Source of the DNA: DAOUEH01 sp034430515
GTDB taxonomy: Bacteria > Chloroflexota > Dehalococcoidia > Dehalococcoidales > RBG-16-60-22
Assembly (NCBI GenBank): GCA_034430515.1
Contig: DAOUEP010000033.1
Coordinates: forward strand, 1-15,057
DNA: 15,057 bases
Direction of reading: 5' to 3'
Shown here: positions 6,244 through 12,226 of the stretch, piece after piece
Numbering within the stretch: position 1 is the stretch's first letter
Layout of the letters: every line of letters starts with the position of its first letter
Translations under genes and position numbers: made by a program
The notes under the pieces: model-generated
Seen by the model: the letters and a program-made list of their open reading frames with translations, nothing else
What the model was told of the DNA's origin: nothing
The model's database searches: none

Positions 6244-7096
6244 GATAGTCGTCCTCAGTGGCAAGGGGGGCACCGGCAAGACCACCATCGTCGGCTCGCT
6301 GGCGGCCCTGGCCGAAAGCAAGGTGCTGGCCGACTGCGACGTGGACGCCGCCGACCTGCACCTGCTGCTCGCCCCCAAAATTAAAGAAGAACACGACTTC
6401 CGTAGCGGCCGGGCGGCCGTCATCGACGCGGACAAGTGCACGCAGTGCGGCCTCTGTCAGGAAGTCTGCCGCTTCGATGCCATCCACGATTACGTGGCCG
6501 ACCCGGTGGCCTGCGAGGGCTGCGGCTTCTGCGCGCAGGTCTGCCCGGAAGGGGCTATTACGATGCAGGAGCGGCTGGCCGGGCGCTGGTTTATCTCCGA
6601 GACAAAGTACGGCCCGCTGGTTCACGCCCGCCTGGGCATCGCCGAAGAGAACTCCGGCAAGCTGGTGGCCCTGGTGCGGCGCCAGGCCCGCGAAATGGCC
6701 GAGCGGGACGGATATGATTACATCATCAGCGACGGTCCCCCCGGCATCGGCTGCCCGGTCATCTCGTCGCTGTCCGGGGCGCACCTGGCCCTGCTGGTGA
6801 CCGAGCCGACCCTGTCGGGACGGCACGACCTGGAGCGGGTGCTGGGCGTCTGCCGGCACTTCGGGGTGACGGCGGCCGTCGCTATCAACAAGTACGATAT
6901 CAACGAGGCCAACACGGCGGCGATTGAAGACTACTGCCGTCGGAACGACGTGGCGGTGGTCGCCAGGATACCCTTCGATAACGTCGTCACCGAGGCGCTG
7001 GTGGCGGGCCAGCCCGTGGTGGAATATGACGATGGGGCCGTCACCGGCGAGATTAAAAAACTCTGGGATATAATTACCCGTCTCGCCGCCGGATGA
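6236..7096 (+). CDS. MinD-superfamily ATPase with inserted 2[4Fe-4S] ferredoxin domain (second copy)
   Basis: Paralogue of the gene before it, 286 residues. Walker A is SGKGGTGKTT (8-17), followed by ADCDVDAADLHLLL (32-45); the ferredoxin insert has C68-x2-C71-x2-C74-x3-C78 and C93-x2-C96-x2-C99-x3-C103; the nucleotide-switch motif is IISDGPPGIGCPV (163-175). I chose the GTG at 6236 because a perfect AGGAGG (6224-6229) sits 6 bases upstream and the protein then starts directly at the first strand of the fold; an in-frame TTG at 6221 would lie on top of that site. The two copies differ enough (for example DASPGTSCP against DGPPGIGCP) to suggest a heterodimer, as in other ORP-like clusters. That pairing is inference. 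Confidence 0.9.
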   Translation: MREIVVLSGKGGTGKTTIVGSLAALAESKVLADCDVDAADLHLLLAPKIKEEHDFRSGRAAVIDADKCTQCGLCQEVCRFDAIHDYVADPVACEGCGFCAQVCPEGAITMQERLAGRWFISETKYGPLVHARLGIAEENSGKLVALVRRQAREMAERDGYDYIISDGPPGIGCPVISSLSGAHLALLVTEPTLSGRHDLERVLGVCRHFGVTAAVAINKYDINEANTAAIEDYCRRNDVAVVARIPFDNVVTEALVAGQPVVEYDDGAVTGEIKKLWDIITRLAAG

Positions 7097-7147
7097 GATA
7101 CAATAGAGATAGTGTTATCATAGTTATATCGGCTAAGGAGGCTCAAG

Positions 7148-7486
7148 ATGAAATACGCCGTGCCCGTGAGCGGGGGCCAGTTATCGCCGCACTTCGGCCA
7201 CTGCGAGCAGTTCGCCCTGTTCGAAGTTGACGCCGGGCAGAAACAGATTGTGCATAAAGAAATGCTGGACGCCCCGCCCCACGAGCCGGGGCTGCTACCC
7301 CGCTGGCTGGCCGACCAGGGCGTTGACCTGGTCATCGCCGGGGGGATGGGGGGCCGCGCCCTGGGCCTCTTCCAGCAGAACGGCATCCAGGTCGTCATCG
7401 GCGCCGGCGAGACCGACCCGGAGCGGGCCGTCCTCGACCACCTCAACGGGGTGCTGGCCAGCGGCGACAACGTCTGCGACCACTAA
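7148..7486 (+). CDS. NifX/MTH1175-type Fe-Mo cluster-binding protein (second copy)
   Basis: A compact 112-residue member of the dinitrogenase Fe-Mo cofactor-binding family. Visible hallmarks are the HFGHCEQF motif (15-22, C19), LVIAGGMGGRALGLF (61-75) and the C-terminal GDNVCDH (C110, His112), a typical ending of stand-alone family members that might help to bind a metal. This ending is absent from the first copy, which has a Gly-rich tail instead, so the two probably differ in role. A strong AAGGAGG (7135-7141) precedes the ATG. The 51-base gap upstream is AT-rich but holds no convincing promoter, so it likely belongs to the operon starting at 4452. Confidence 0.9.
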   Translation: MKYAVPVSGGQLSPHFGHCEQFALFEVDAGQKQIVHKEMLDAPPHEPGLLPRWLADQGVDLVIAGGMGGRALGLFQQNGIQVVIGAGETDPERAVLDHLNGVLASGDNVCDH

Positions 7487-7508
7487 CGCAGTTCAGGGAG
7501 GTGCGTTG

Positions 7509-8513
7509 ATGGCGGATACCACTCCCCAGGCAGACAAGCTGCGCTATAAGAGCATCGGCCTGCCCCGTCTGACGCGGGGCATCGCCGGGGACGCCACCGA
7601 GCTCATCGGCAATACCCCGCTGGTCAGGCTCAACCGCATCACCGCAGGGGTCGCGGCGGAGGTAGTGGCCAAGCTGGAATCATTCAACCCGCTGGCCAGC
7701 GTTAAGGACAGAATCGGCGTGGCCATGATTCTCACCGCCGAGGCCGAGGGATTGATTAAGCCGGGCGCGGTCATCGTCGAGCCCACCAGCGGCAATACCG
7801 GCATCGCCCTGGCCTTTGTCTGCGCCGCCCGCGGCTATAAACTCATCCTCACCATGCCCGAGACGATGTCGCTGGAGCGCCGCCAGCTTCTGGCCGCGCT
7901 GGGCGCCGACCTGGTGCTGACCCCCGGCGGCGAGGGGATGACGGGGGCGATTAAAAAGGCCGAGTCGCTGGCAGCGGCGCACCCCGATTATTATATGCCG
8001 CAGCAGTTTAAGAACCCGGCCAACCCGGAGATACACCGCCTCACCACCGCCGACGAAATCTGGCGCGATACCGACGGGCGGGTGGATATCCTGGTCAGCG
8101 GCGTGGGCACCGGCGGGACGATTACCGGCGTGGCCGGCGCCCTCAAGGAGCGCAAGCCGGGGCTAAGGGCCGTGGCCGTAGAGCCGGCCGGTTCGCCGGT
8201 GCTTTCCGGGGGCAAGGCCGGGGCTCACAAGATTCAGGGTATCGGGGCGGGCTTCGTTCCCGGCGTCCTGCGCCAGGAGCTGATTGACGAAATTATAACT
8301 GTAAGTGACGCCAACGCCGCTGCCACGGCGCGGCGGCTGGCCCGCGAGGAGGGAATCCTGGCGGGCATATCGTCCGGGGCCGCCGCCTGGGCCGCCCTCA
8401 AGGTGGCCCGCCGCCCGGAGAACAAGGGCAAGCTCATCGTGGTCATCTTCCCCGACACCGGCGAGCGCTATCTCTCTACCGGGCTCTTCGGGGAGAAAGA
8501 CGCTTCGGGCTAG
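7509..8513 (+). CDS. cysK: Cysteine synthase (O-acetylserine sulfhydrylase)
   Basis: PLP enzyme that makes cysteine from O-acetylserine and sulfide. The 334-residue product shows the PLP lysine in NPLASVKDRIG (K66), the substrate loop PTSGNTGIAL (92-101), YMPQQFKNPANPEIH, the phosphate-binding GVGTGGTITG (198-207) and GISSGAA (287-293). I chose the ATG at 7509, which has AGGGAGG 7 bases upstream and lies 22 bases after the NifX-like gene; the frame is open further back only as a shadow of that gene. About 25 residues precede the usual start of the fold (ATELIGNTPLV), a modest N-terminal extension. Position at the end of a metal-sulfur cluster operon and facing a sulfur-transfer operon suggests it supplies cysteine as the sulfur source. 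Confidence 0.95.
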   Translation: MADTTPQADKLRYKSIGLPRLTRGIAGDATELIGNTPLVRLNRITAGVAAEVVAKLESFNPLASVKDRIGVAMILTAEAEGLIKPGAVIVEPTSGNTGIALAFVCAARGYKLILTMPETMSLERRQLLAALGADLVLTPGGEGMTGAIKKAESLAAAHPDYYMPQQFKNPANPEIHRLTTADEIWRDTDGRVDILVSGVGTGGTITGVAGALKERKPGLRAVAVEPAGSPVLSGGKAGAHKIQGIGAGFVPGVLRQELIDEIITVSDANAAATARRLAREEGILAGISSGAAAWAALKVARRPENKGKLIVVIFPDTGERYLSTGLFGEKDASG

Positions 8514-8516
8514 GGG

Positions 8517-9152
8517 CTAGTCGGTAAAATCGATGGCCACTTCCTTGATGTCCCAGAGGGGCTCCAGCTTCTCGGTGATTTCCTCCCGGATGGCCGTGGC
8601 GAACTGGTGGCCGGCCGGCAGGTCGACGGCGACGCGCACGCGCCCGTCCTTGAGCTCGATATCTTTCACCAGGTTGGTGCGGACCAGATCCAGGCCGGAG
8701 ATGGGGTTCATCACCTTCTTGAGGCGGCCGCGGATTATCTCCAGCGTGGTCGGCTTTTTCTCCTTGACCAGACCGTGGCGCTCCTCGTAGTTCTGGATGG
8801 CCGAGCGCAGCCCCTCGATGGCCAGCACCGAGCAGTGCGCCTTAATCTTGGGCAGGCCGCCCAGCGCCTCCGAGGCCTCCTGCCAGCTTATCTTTTTGGC
8901 CGCCTCCAGCGTCTTGCCCTTGGCCAGGTCGGTGATGATGGAGCCGGTGGCGATGTTGGAGGCGCAGCCGTAGGACTCGAACTTGATATCCGAGATGGTT
9001 TTCTTTTTAGGGTCTACCTTGATATAAACCGAGACCATGTCGCCGCAGGCCGGGCTGCCTTCGATGGCCTTGCCGTCGGCGTTTTCTATCTGGCCGACGT
9101 TGTGGGGGTGGCGGAAGTGCTCCAGTACCGTGTCGCTGTAGGGAGATTTCAT
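8517..9152 (-). CDS. iscU: Fe-S scaffold IscU/NifU N-terminal domain fused to a DUF59/MIP18-like domain
   Basis: The 211-residue product has two parts. Residues 1-128 are an IscU-type scaffold with all three cluster cysteines, C36 (SPACGD), C63 (YGCAS) and C107 (AHCSV), and the conserved Asp38. Residues about 138-211 resemble the DUF59/MIP18 domain found in SufT and at the N-terminus of Mrp (LKKVMNPISGLDLVRTNLVKDIELKDGRVRVAV), but the usual Cys of that domain is replaced (PAGHQF). A Lys-rich linker joins them. The scaffold would receive sulfur and iron; the second domain may help cluster transfer. Its ATG overlaps the stop of the NifS-like gene by 4 bases (ATGA), with GGAGAGGAG upstream. Its stop lies 3 bases from the cysK stop on the other strand. 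Confidence 0.88.
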   Translation of the reverse strand: MKSPYSDTVLEHFRHPHNVGQIENADGKAIEGSPACGDMVSVYIKVDPKKKTISDIKFESYGCASNIATGSIITDLAKGKTLEAAKKISWQEASEALGGLPKIKAHCSVLAIEGLRSAIQNYEERHGLVKEKKPTTLEIIRGRLKKVMNPISGLDLVRTNLVKDIELKDGRVRVAVDLPAGHQFATAIREEITEKLEPLWDIKEVAIDFTD

Positions 9153-10339
9153 GGTCGGTTCTCCTCTCCTTTTTTATCGCGGCCCAGCGGGCTGATGCTC
9201 CTTAGCTCCTTGACTACCTCGGCCAGCGCCTGAACGACGGCGTCGGCGTCGGCGGCGGTGTTATCGCGCCCCAGGGTGATGCGTATCGAGCCGTGGGCCC
9301 GCTCGTGGTCGCCGCCGATGCCGTAGATAACGTGGCTGCCCTGCAACGAGCGGCTGAAGCAGGCCGAGCCGGTGCTCACGGCGAAGCCGCGCATGTCCAG
9401 GTGCAGGGTGATGGACTCCCCCTCAACATAATGGAAGCTGATATTGACGTTCTGGGGGAGCCGCTGCCGGCGGTGGCCGTTGAGGGTGGTATCGGGTATC
9501 TCTTTCAAAATGCGGTCGATGATGCGGTCGCGCAGGGTCTCCAGGCGCCGGTTTTCCTGAGGCGTAATCAGCTCTACGGCTTCGGCGAAGCCGATGGCGC
9601 CGGGGATGTTCTCCAGCCCGGCGCGGCGGTCGAACTCCTGAAAACCGCCGTCCATCCACTTGACGATGGCCGTCCCCGGGCGGATATAAAGCCCGCCGAC
9701 GCTCTTGGGGCCGTGGATGGTGTGGGCGGCCACGGTGATTAAGTCCACCGGCACCTTGGCCGTGTCCAGGGGGACGCGCCCGAAGCTGTGGGTGGCGTCG
9801 GTATGGAAGGGGACGCCTCGCTCGCGGCAGGTTTCACCGATGGCGGCGATATCCTGAATGGTGCCGATTTCCTGGTTGGCGTGCTGAATGGATACCAGAA
9901 TGGTCTCCTTGGTAATGGCCGCCTTGAGCTTGTCAAGGTCGACCAGGCCGTCGCCGTCCACGTCCAGCCGGGTCACCTTGAAGCCCTGTCTCTCCAGGGC
10001 CTCGGCGCTGTGGAGGACGGGGAAGTCCTCGATTTTGGAGACGATGATGTGCCGGCCCTTCTTCTCGCCGAGGGCCAGGGCGACCCCTTTAATGGCCATG
10101 TTGGACGACTCGGTGCTGCCCGAGGTGAAGACGAACTCCTCCGTCCCGGCGTTGAGCTTTTTAGCCAGACTGGCGCGGGCGGTGTCCAGCGCCTCGCGGG
10201 CCTCGATGCCCTGGGTATAGGCGAACTCGGAGGTGGCCACGGCGTAGGTATCGAAGAAATAAGGCCGCATCGCCTCCAGCACCCGCTCGTCGAGGCGGGT
10301 GGCGGCGGCATTATCCAGGTAAACGCGCTTGTCCGGCAT
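9149..10339 (-). CDS. NifS/IscS-like (class V aminotransferase) protein lacking the PLP lysine
   Basis: A 396-residue protein with the overall IscS/NifS sequence: YLDNAAAT, TSGSTESSNMAIKG (72-85), N155 in HANQEIG, FHTDATHSFG (D181), GGFQEFDRRAGLENIPG, the catalytic loop STGSACFSRS (C327) and SIRITLGR. The normal SAHK-xx-GPKG motif reads AAHTIHGPKS, so the lysine that binds PLP is Thr207 (codon ACC, 9721-9719). The His that stacks on PLP is Asp105 (IEDFPVL) and the Gln is His184. The remaining lysine K212 is the one also present in normal enzymes. I chose the ATG at 10339, preceded by GGAGGG; the frame is open upstream only through the dsrE-like gene. It may be an inactive or altered sulfur carrier, or use PLP differently. 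Confidence 0.87.
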   Translation of the reverse strand: MPDKRVYLDNAAATRLDERVLEAMRPYFFDTYAVATSEFAYTQGIEAREALDTARASLAKKLNAGTEEFVFTSGSTESSNMAIKGVALALGEKKGRHIIVSKIEDFPVLHSAEALERQGFKVTRLDVDGDGLVDLDKLKAAITKETILVSIQHANQEIGTIQDIAAIGETCRERGVPFHTDATHSFGRVPLDTAKVPVDLITVAAHTIHGPKSVGGLYIRPGTAIVKWMDGGFQEFDRRAGLENIPGAIGFAEAVELITPQENRRLETLRDRIIDRILKEIPDTTLNGHRRQRLPQNVNISFHYVEGESITLHLDMRGFAVSTGSACFSRSLQGSHVIYGIGGDHERAHGSIRITLGRDNTAADADAVVQALAEVVKELRSISPLGRDKKGEENRP

Positions 10340-10350
10340 GTTTCCCTCCG

Positions 10351-10770
10351 CTAGATGAACAGGGTTACCGAGGCGTCCCTGGCCTCGTTCATGTAGGTGC
10401 CCACGCCGCAGTAATCGGTGATGAGGTCGTCGCGCAGGTCTTCCTTCCGCACGCCCATGATTTCCATGGTCAGGTCGCAGGCCAGCACCTTGCCGCCCAG
10501 CTCCAGAAAGTCGCCGAAGAGCTTTTCCAGCGGGGCGACCCTGGCCTGTTTCATCTTGCGCTTTATCATCCATCTGCCCAGCCCCAGCATATTCATTTTA
10601 GATAGGGGGCCTTTTTCCAGCCCGCCTTTCTTGAGGCGCTGCAGCCCCCAGAAGGTGAAAAAGAGCGACGCCTCCAGCCCCATGGCGAGGGCGCCGTTGC
10701 CCAGGATGAGGGCGCTGTAAATTTTATCCATATCGCCGCTGTGCACGATGATGGCTGCCTTGTTGGCCAC
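10351..10770 (-). CDS. DsrE/DsrF-like (DsrE2-type) sulfur relay protein
   Basis: A 139-residue protein of the DsrE/F/H-like fold (COG2210-like, YrkE/DsrE2 type). It starts with AAIIVHSGDMDKIYSALILGNGALAMG, has a hydrophobic FFTFWGLQRLKKGG segment, and carries the expected catalytic cysteine in LACDLTMEIMGV (C98). A second cysteine (C121, DYCGVGTYM) lies near the end. Such proteins pass persulfide sulfur and are commonly encoded beside tusA. The start is a GTG with AAGGAGG upstream. It is 14 bases after tusA and 11 bases before the NifS-like gene, so the four minus-strand genes form one operon. The hydrophobic stretch might associate with the membrane, but no clear transmembrane protein is evident. 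Confidence 0.85.
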   Translation of the reverse strand: MANKAAIIVHSGDMDKIYSALILGNGALAMGLEASLFFTFWGLQRLKKGGLEKGPLSKMNMLGLGRWMIKRKMKQARVAPLEKLFGDFLELGGKVLACDLTMEIMGVRKEDLRDDLITDYCGVGTYMNEARDASVTLFI

Positions 10771-10784
10771 GGTCTTGCCTCCTT

Positions 10785-11009
10785 CTACCGGCGTATCCTT
10801 ATTTTCCAGGTGCCGTCCGCCCCGTCCCTGACCTCCAGCAGCTCCAGCCCCATGGCCTTGGCCGCCATGGGTATCTCTTTTTTGGAGGCGGGGTGGGTGC
10901 CGCAGACCTCGACGATGTCCCCCGCTTTGGCCTGCCGCAATGCCTTGCGCGTTTCCACCAGCGGGACGGGGCAGGTCTCGCCGACACAGTTAACTTTTAT
11001 CTCGGCCAT
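10785..11009 (-). CDS. tusA: TusA-type sulfur carrier protein
   Basis: A 74-residue SirA/TusA-family protein. The CPxP motif is seen in VGETCPVPLVETRKAL, with C13 as the persulfide-bearing cysteine; an additional Cys8 and Cys36 are present. The fold signature continues with AKAGDIVEVCGTHPASKKEIPMAAKAMG and a final beta strand (TWKIRIRR). TusA accepts sulfur from a cysteine desulfurase and hands it to a DsrE-type partner; here a DsrE-like gene follows directly. It is the first gene of the minus-strand operon. The ribosome site (GAAGGGAA) is moderate. The divergent region towards pstS lies upstream. Confidence 0.92.
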   Translation of the reverse strand: MAEIKVNCVGETCPVPLVETRKALRQAKAGDIVEVCGTHPASKKEIPMAAKAMGLELLEVRDGADGTWKIRIRR

Positions 11010-11062
11010 TGGCGTATTCCCTTCGCAGATTATCGCCCGACGTATTCTCTAGTCCGGCGTAT

Positions 11063-11082
11063 TTATTAACTAAGGTTAATAA
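11063..11082. promoter_or_regulatory. Inverted repeat upstream of tusA (8-bp arms, 4-base spacer)
   Basis: The arms TTATTAAC and GTTAATAA are perfectly complementary around TAAG. It lies about 55 bases before the tusA start, where the minus-strand promoter should be; a TTGAAA-like -35 (complement of 11090-11095) is near but I see no good -10 at standard spacing. It may be an operator. It is distinct from the 11-bp spaced Pho-box array. Confidence 0.4.
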
Positions 11083-11125
11083 TATCATATTTCAATCCCG
11101 GGCCCGTGTCTGTGATTATTATCTC

Positions 11126-11186
11126 TTAACAATACTTTAACCAGATTTTTACCGCGTCTTAACCGGCCATGAACATGCCCTTAATC
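11126..11186 (+). promoter_or_regulatory. Pho-box array: six TTAACA-like hexamers at exact 11-bp spacing
   Basis: Hexamers start at 11126 (TTAACA), 11137 (TTAACC), 11148 (TTTACC), 11159 (TTAACC), 11170 (TGAACA) and 11181 (TTAATC). The first four are strong and the last two weaker, all on one helix-turn spacing of 11 bp. This is the arrangement bound by PhoP/PhoB response regulators, and the hexamer resembles the Bacillus PhoP consensus. It lies ahead of the pst genes, as expected for phosphate-starvation control. The response regulator and its kinase are not in the window. Confidence 0.8.
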
Positions 11187-11195
11187 TCCAGCCTG

Positions 11196-11201
11196 GATAA
11201 T
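11196..11201 (+). promoter_or_regulatory. Probable -10 element of the pst promoter
   Basis: GATAAT, one mismatch from TATAAT, placed 9 bases after the last hexamer of the Pho-box array. There is no recognisable -35 hexamer at 17 bases (ACATGC), which is typical of activator-dependent Pho promoters. The start point would be about 11208. Confidence 0.5.
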
Positions 11202-11222
11202 GAAAGTGTTAAAGGTTAGAAA

Positions 11223-11242
11223 AAACTCCTGAAAGGGGGTTT
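11223..11242 (+). other. Possible hairpin covering the leader ribosome site
   Basis: AAACTCC (11223-11229) can pair with GGGGTTT (11236-11242), with one G-U pair and a six-base loop. The 3' arm is the G-rich ribosome site of the short leader frame. It lies inside the predicted pst 5' untranslated region. Only seven pairs, so modest support. Confidence 0.25.
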
Positions 11243-11244
11243 CC

Positions 11245-11316
11245 ATGAATAGCAGCGAAACCGCCGTAGTAAGGATGCTATACGAGAAAAAAGGAGGAAA
11301 CACTAAACGTGACTAA
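11245..11316 (+). CDS. Possible 23-residue leader peptide upstream of pstS
   Basis: The short frame begins ATG AAT AGC and encodes a 23-residue peptide (MNSSETAVVRMLYEKKGGN, ending TKRD). It has its own G-rich ribosome site (AAAGGGGG, 11232-11239) about 5 bases upstream. Its last codons contain the AAAGGAGGAAA ribosome site of pstS, and its TAA lies 3 bases beyond the pstS GTG, so the two overlap by 8 bases in different frames. Translating ribosomes would cross the pstS start, suggesting coupling. The peptide has no recognisable family and the frame could be accidental. Confidence 0.35.
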   Translation: MNSSETAVVRMLYEKKGGNTKRD

Positions 11317-12151
11317 ATTAAAATGGCTTTTGTTGCCGCTCGCCCTGACGCTGGTCATGGCGATAGCCCTGATAGGCTGTAACGGCAACAGTGATACCAC
11401 CTCGCCGACTACCGAGCCCGGACTCTCCGGCGAAATCACCGAGGCCGGCTCGACCACCGTCCAGCCGGTCGCCGAGTCCCTGGCGGCGGCCTTCATGGCC
11501 AAGTATCCCGACGTTAACGTGGTAATTCAGGGCGGTGGCTCCTCGACCGGCGTCAAGTCGGCGGCCGAGGGCACCGTGGATATCGGTGCCGCCTCGCGCG
11601 AGCTGAAACCCAACGAGGAAGGCACCGTGGTACCCCACGTCCTGGCGCGCGACGGCATCGCCATCGTGGCCCATCCCACGCAGACGGTCTCTAACCTGAC
11701 CAAAGACCAGGTACGTGAAATCTTCGCCGGTGAAATCACCAACTGGAGCCAGGTCGGCGGCGCCAACGAGACCATCAACGTCGTCGCCCGCGAGGAAGGC
11801 TCCGGCACCCGGGCCGCCTTCGAGGAGATGGTCATGGGAGAAGACGCCCTCATCACGGCCATGGCCATCCTGCAGCCCTCCAACGGCGCGGTACGGACAA
11901 CCGTGGCCGGCGACCCCAACGCCATCGGCTTCCTCTCCTTCGGCTATCTGGACAGCTCCACCAGGGCGATGAGCATCGACGGCGTGGCGGCGACGGTGGA
12001 CAACGCCCAGAACGGCACCTATCCCATCGTGCGGCCGCTCCTCTTCCTCACCAGGAGCGAGCCGACGGGGCTGGTCAAGGAGTTTATCGACTTCTGCCTC
12101 GGCCCCGAGGGGCAGGCCATCGTGGCCGTGGACTATATCCCGGTAAACTAG
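11309..12151 (+). CDS. pstS: Phosphate ABC transporter substrate-binding lipoprotein PstS
   Basis: Captures phosphate outside the membrane and delivers it to PstCA. The 280-residue product begins with a lipoprotein signal peptide whose lipobox LIGC puts the lipidated cysteine at C24, followed by a Ser/Thr/Pro-rich linker. Phosphate-contact motifs are visible as EAGSTTVQP (45-53), QGGGSSTGVK (74-83), DIGAASRE (91-98) and the EGSGTRAAFE loop (163-172). The length is that of the short PstS group. The GTG start at 11309 has AAAGGAGG (11290-11297) upstream, with 11 bases between, and overlaps the short leader frame. It is the first main gene of the pst operon and is placed under the Pho-box array. 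Confidence 0.95.
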   Translation: MTKLKWLLLPLALTLVMAIALIGCNGNSDTTSPTTEPGLSGEITEAGSTTVQPVAESLAAAFMAKYPDVNVVIQGGGSSTGVKSAAEGTVDIGAASRELKPNEEGTVVPHVLARDGIAIVAHPTQTVSNLTKDQVREIFAGEITNWSQVGGANETINVVAREEGSGTRAAFEEMVMGEDALITAMAILQPSNGAVRTTVAGDPNAIGFLSFGYLDSSTRAMSIDGVAATVDNAQNGTYPIVRPLLFLTRSEPTGLVKEFIDFCLGPEGQAIVAVDYIPVN

Positions 12152-12164
12152 ATATATCCTCCCT

Positions 12165-12202
12165 GTAGGGTGGGGGGCGGCTCGAAAGGGCCGCCCCTCT
12201 AC
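12165..12202 (+). other. GC-rich hairpin between pstS and pstC
   Basis: GGGGCGGC (12174-12181) pairs exactly with GCCGCCCC (12190-12197) around an eight-base loop. An outer GTAG/CTAC pair (12165-12168 with 12199-12202) extends it after a bulge. No T-run follows, so it is not a standard terminator. Such hairpins after a binding-protein gene often stabilise the upstream transcript and raise PstS over the membrane subunits; that role is inferred. Confidence 0.6.
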
Positions 12203-12211
12203 CGGAGAAAT

Positions 12212-12226
12212 ATGAGACTCTTGTGA
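12212..12226 (+). other. Four-codon mini-ORF ending on the pstC start (TGATG)
   Basis: ATG AGA CTC TTG TGA follows a GGAG at 12204-12207 with 4 bases between. Its stop shares one base with the pstC ATG. Re-initiation from this stop would explain how pstC is started without a well-placed ribosome site of its own. The frame is short enough to be chance. Confidence 0.3.

Noticed and set aside
5398..7096. Cell-division MinD genes
   Set aside because: The inserted eight-cysteine ferredoxin domains and lack of a C-terminal membrane-targeting helix place them in the metal-sulfur cluster group.
7097..7147. Internal promoter before the second NifX-like gene
   Set aside because: A TATCAT (7116-7121) resembles a -10 and its surroundings recall the promoter at 4440, but there is no -35 at a suitable distance and no palindrome.
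4942..7486. Nitrogen fixation locus
   Set aside because: NifX-like proteins alone do not indicate nitrogenase; there is no nifH, nifD, nifK, nifE, nifN or nifB, and the MinD-ferredoxin ATPases fit an ORP-type module better.
7227..7508. Extension of cysK upstream to 7227 as a fused domain
   Set aside because: The extra translation is a Pro/Arg/Ser-rich shadow of the NifX-like gene at 7148-7486; a good ribosome site precedes the ATG at 7509.
10340..10573. Extension of the NifS-like gene upstream to 10573
   Set aside because: This would overlap most of the dsrE-like gene in another frame; the ATG at 10339 has a good GGAGGG and begins at the conserved N-terminus.
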